Below, one piece after another: positions 5,573 through 6,026 of a stretch of 6,026 bases of DNA. The position numbers and the translations under genes were made by a program. Origin of the DNA: Nitrospirales bacterium. GTDB lineage: Bacteria; Nitrospirota; Nitrospiria; Nitrospirales; UBA8639. Where the stretch lies: NCBI GenBank assembly GCA_021604265.1, contig BQIY01000157.1, forward strand, positions 1 through 6,026, read 5' to 3'. Position 1 is the first letter of the stretch, and each line of letters starts with the position of its first letter. A model generated the notes under the pieces. The model saw nothing but the letters and a program-made list of their open reading frames with translations, made no database searches and had not been told where the DNA came from.

Positions 5573-5759
5573 ACGCCTGCTGACTGGCCCTTGGGCGGAC
5601 GCTCTCATCCCCTGGCGGGCCTTGTTTGAGCCCTGCGAGTTGGACCGCCCTCCGAAAGCTCGCGTCCGCCCATCCGATCCAGCCAGACAGGGCGTCAATG
5701 GTTTTGGCTACTTTTGCCGAAACAAAAGTAGCTCGGCTGCCGGGCCGAAACCCGGCAAG
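5573..5759 (-). repeat. Structured intergenic repeat, copy 2 (inverted relative to copy 1)
   Basis: Read on the - strand, this begins three to four bases after the serine hydrolase stop and matches copy 1 throughout. All four stems recur: GCCGGG/CCCGGC (5739-5744 with 5751-5756); the 10-bp GCTACTTTTG/CAAAAGTAGC stem around a six-base loop (5707-5732), with closing pairs different from copy 1 but still paired; the outer GGGCGGACGC/GCGTCCGCCC stem, a perfect 10 bp (5593-5602 with 5662-5671); and an inner GCGGGCC/GGACCGC stem with one mismatch (5615-5621 with 5642-5648). The first two hairpins could act as the 3' end of the hydrolase transcript, though the T-run rule for a standard terminator is not met. 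Confidence 0.85.
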
Positions 5760-5761
5760 GA

Positions 5762-6026
5762 TTAACCCAATCCCTGAATAATCGCATCATGCAGTTTGGG
5801 ACGAAAGGCTTTGATGGCTTGATTGTCCCTGGTGGGATGAACACGATTGGAAAGAAAAATAACTTCCAGGTCACGAATGGGGTCTATCCAGATACTCGTG
5901 CCCGTAAATCCCAGATGACCGAATGATTCCGGCGAAAACCACTGGCCTGAGGAAGAGGGTTGAGAGGGCGTATCCCAGCCTAAGGCCCAACTGGTTCCAG
6001 GCTGGGCTGTCACAAACTGCTTGACC
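5762..6026 (-). CDS. Serine hydrolase, class C beta-lactamase/penicillin-binding fold, C-terminal part
   Basis: The last 87 residues of a - strand gene enter from the right edge and end at TAA (5762-5764). The visible text contains GHLGFTGTSIWIDP (36-49), where H-x-G-F-T-G is the third active-site box (the KTG/HTG equivalent) of the S12 beta-lactamase-like esterases and peptidases. It is followed by RDLEVIFLSNRVHPTRDN (51-68), the strand and loop that usually close this domain. The catalytic SxxK and YxN boxes lie outside the window, so activity cannot be judged. Such proteins are often exported and act on cell-wall peptides or esters, but the signal peptide would also be outside. The stop codon abuts repeat copy 2, and a decayed copy of this same 3' end lies beyond the repeat at 5461-5520. 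Confidence 0.9.
   Translation of the reverse strand, partial: VKQFVTAQPGTSWALGWDTPSQPSSSGQWFSPESFGHLGFTGTSIWIDPIRDLEVIFLSNRVHPTRDNQAIKAFRPKLHDAIIQGLG

Noticed and set aside
2467..5759. Composite transposon or insertion sequence bounded by the inverted repeats
   Set aside because: No transposase or recombinase is encoded, no target-site duplication was recognised outside the repeats, and the repeat resembles a structured intergenic element rather than IS ends.
1..6026. CRISPR array, rRNA or tRNA gene, prophage structural genes
   Set aside because: No regularly spaced short repeats, no rRNA or tRNA signatures and no phage structural motifs were found on either strand.

Overview
The window reads as an accessory stretch of a mid-to-high G+C bacterial chromosome. 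The species cannot be fixed from sequence alone. The mix of a short AlkA-type glycosylase, a serine hydrolase of the class C beta-lactamase fold and a structured intergenic repeat would fit a Nitrospirota or proteobacterial genome, but that is a weak inference. Two zones differ in composition. The flanking housekeeping-like genes (methyltransferase, glycosylase, serine hydrolase) are G+C rich, whereas the central 2.85-5.3 kb block, with one large gene and its upstream region, is visibly richer in A+T.

Layout, left to right. At 2-319 is the 3' end of an unrecognised + strand gene. At 320-580 is an intergenic stretch with a possible tiny membrane peptide on the - strand and a candidate terminator. 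At 581-2107 lies a - strand pair, a class I SAM methyltransferase followed 57 nt later by a DNA-3-methyladenine glycosylase, probably one transcript. From 2108 to 3061 there is no intact gene. That stretch holds the decayed C-terminus of an NTF2/SnoaL-like protein, copy 1 of a ~190 nt structured repeat, a second decayed gene that ends inside that repeat, a long imperfect hairpin, and an A+T-rich leader. At 3062-5221 is the main gene, a 719-residue KAP-family P-loop NTPase. At 5222-5761 are a 3' inverted repeat, a decayed duplicate of the serine hydrolase 3' end, and copy 2 of the structured repeat in the opposite orientation. At 5762-6026 is the C-terminal part of the serine hydrolase, on the - strand and cut by the window edge.

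The most interesting reading is that a single KAP NTPase gene, of different base composition and with no partner gene, sits between two inverted copies of a repeat and among gene remnants. KAP NTPases include PifA of plasmid F, which excludes phage T7, and QatA of the Qat anti-phage system, so this may be a stand-alone defence or exclusion gene in a turnover hotspot. That is inference. The repeat is notable in its own right: both copies keep the same set of hairpins, one of them perfect in both copies despite different bases at its closing pairs, which suggests selection on an RNA or DNA structure.
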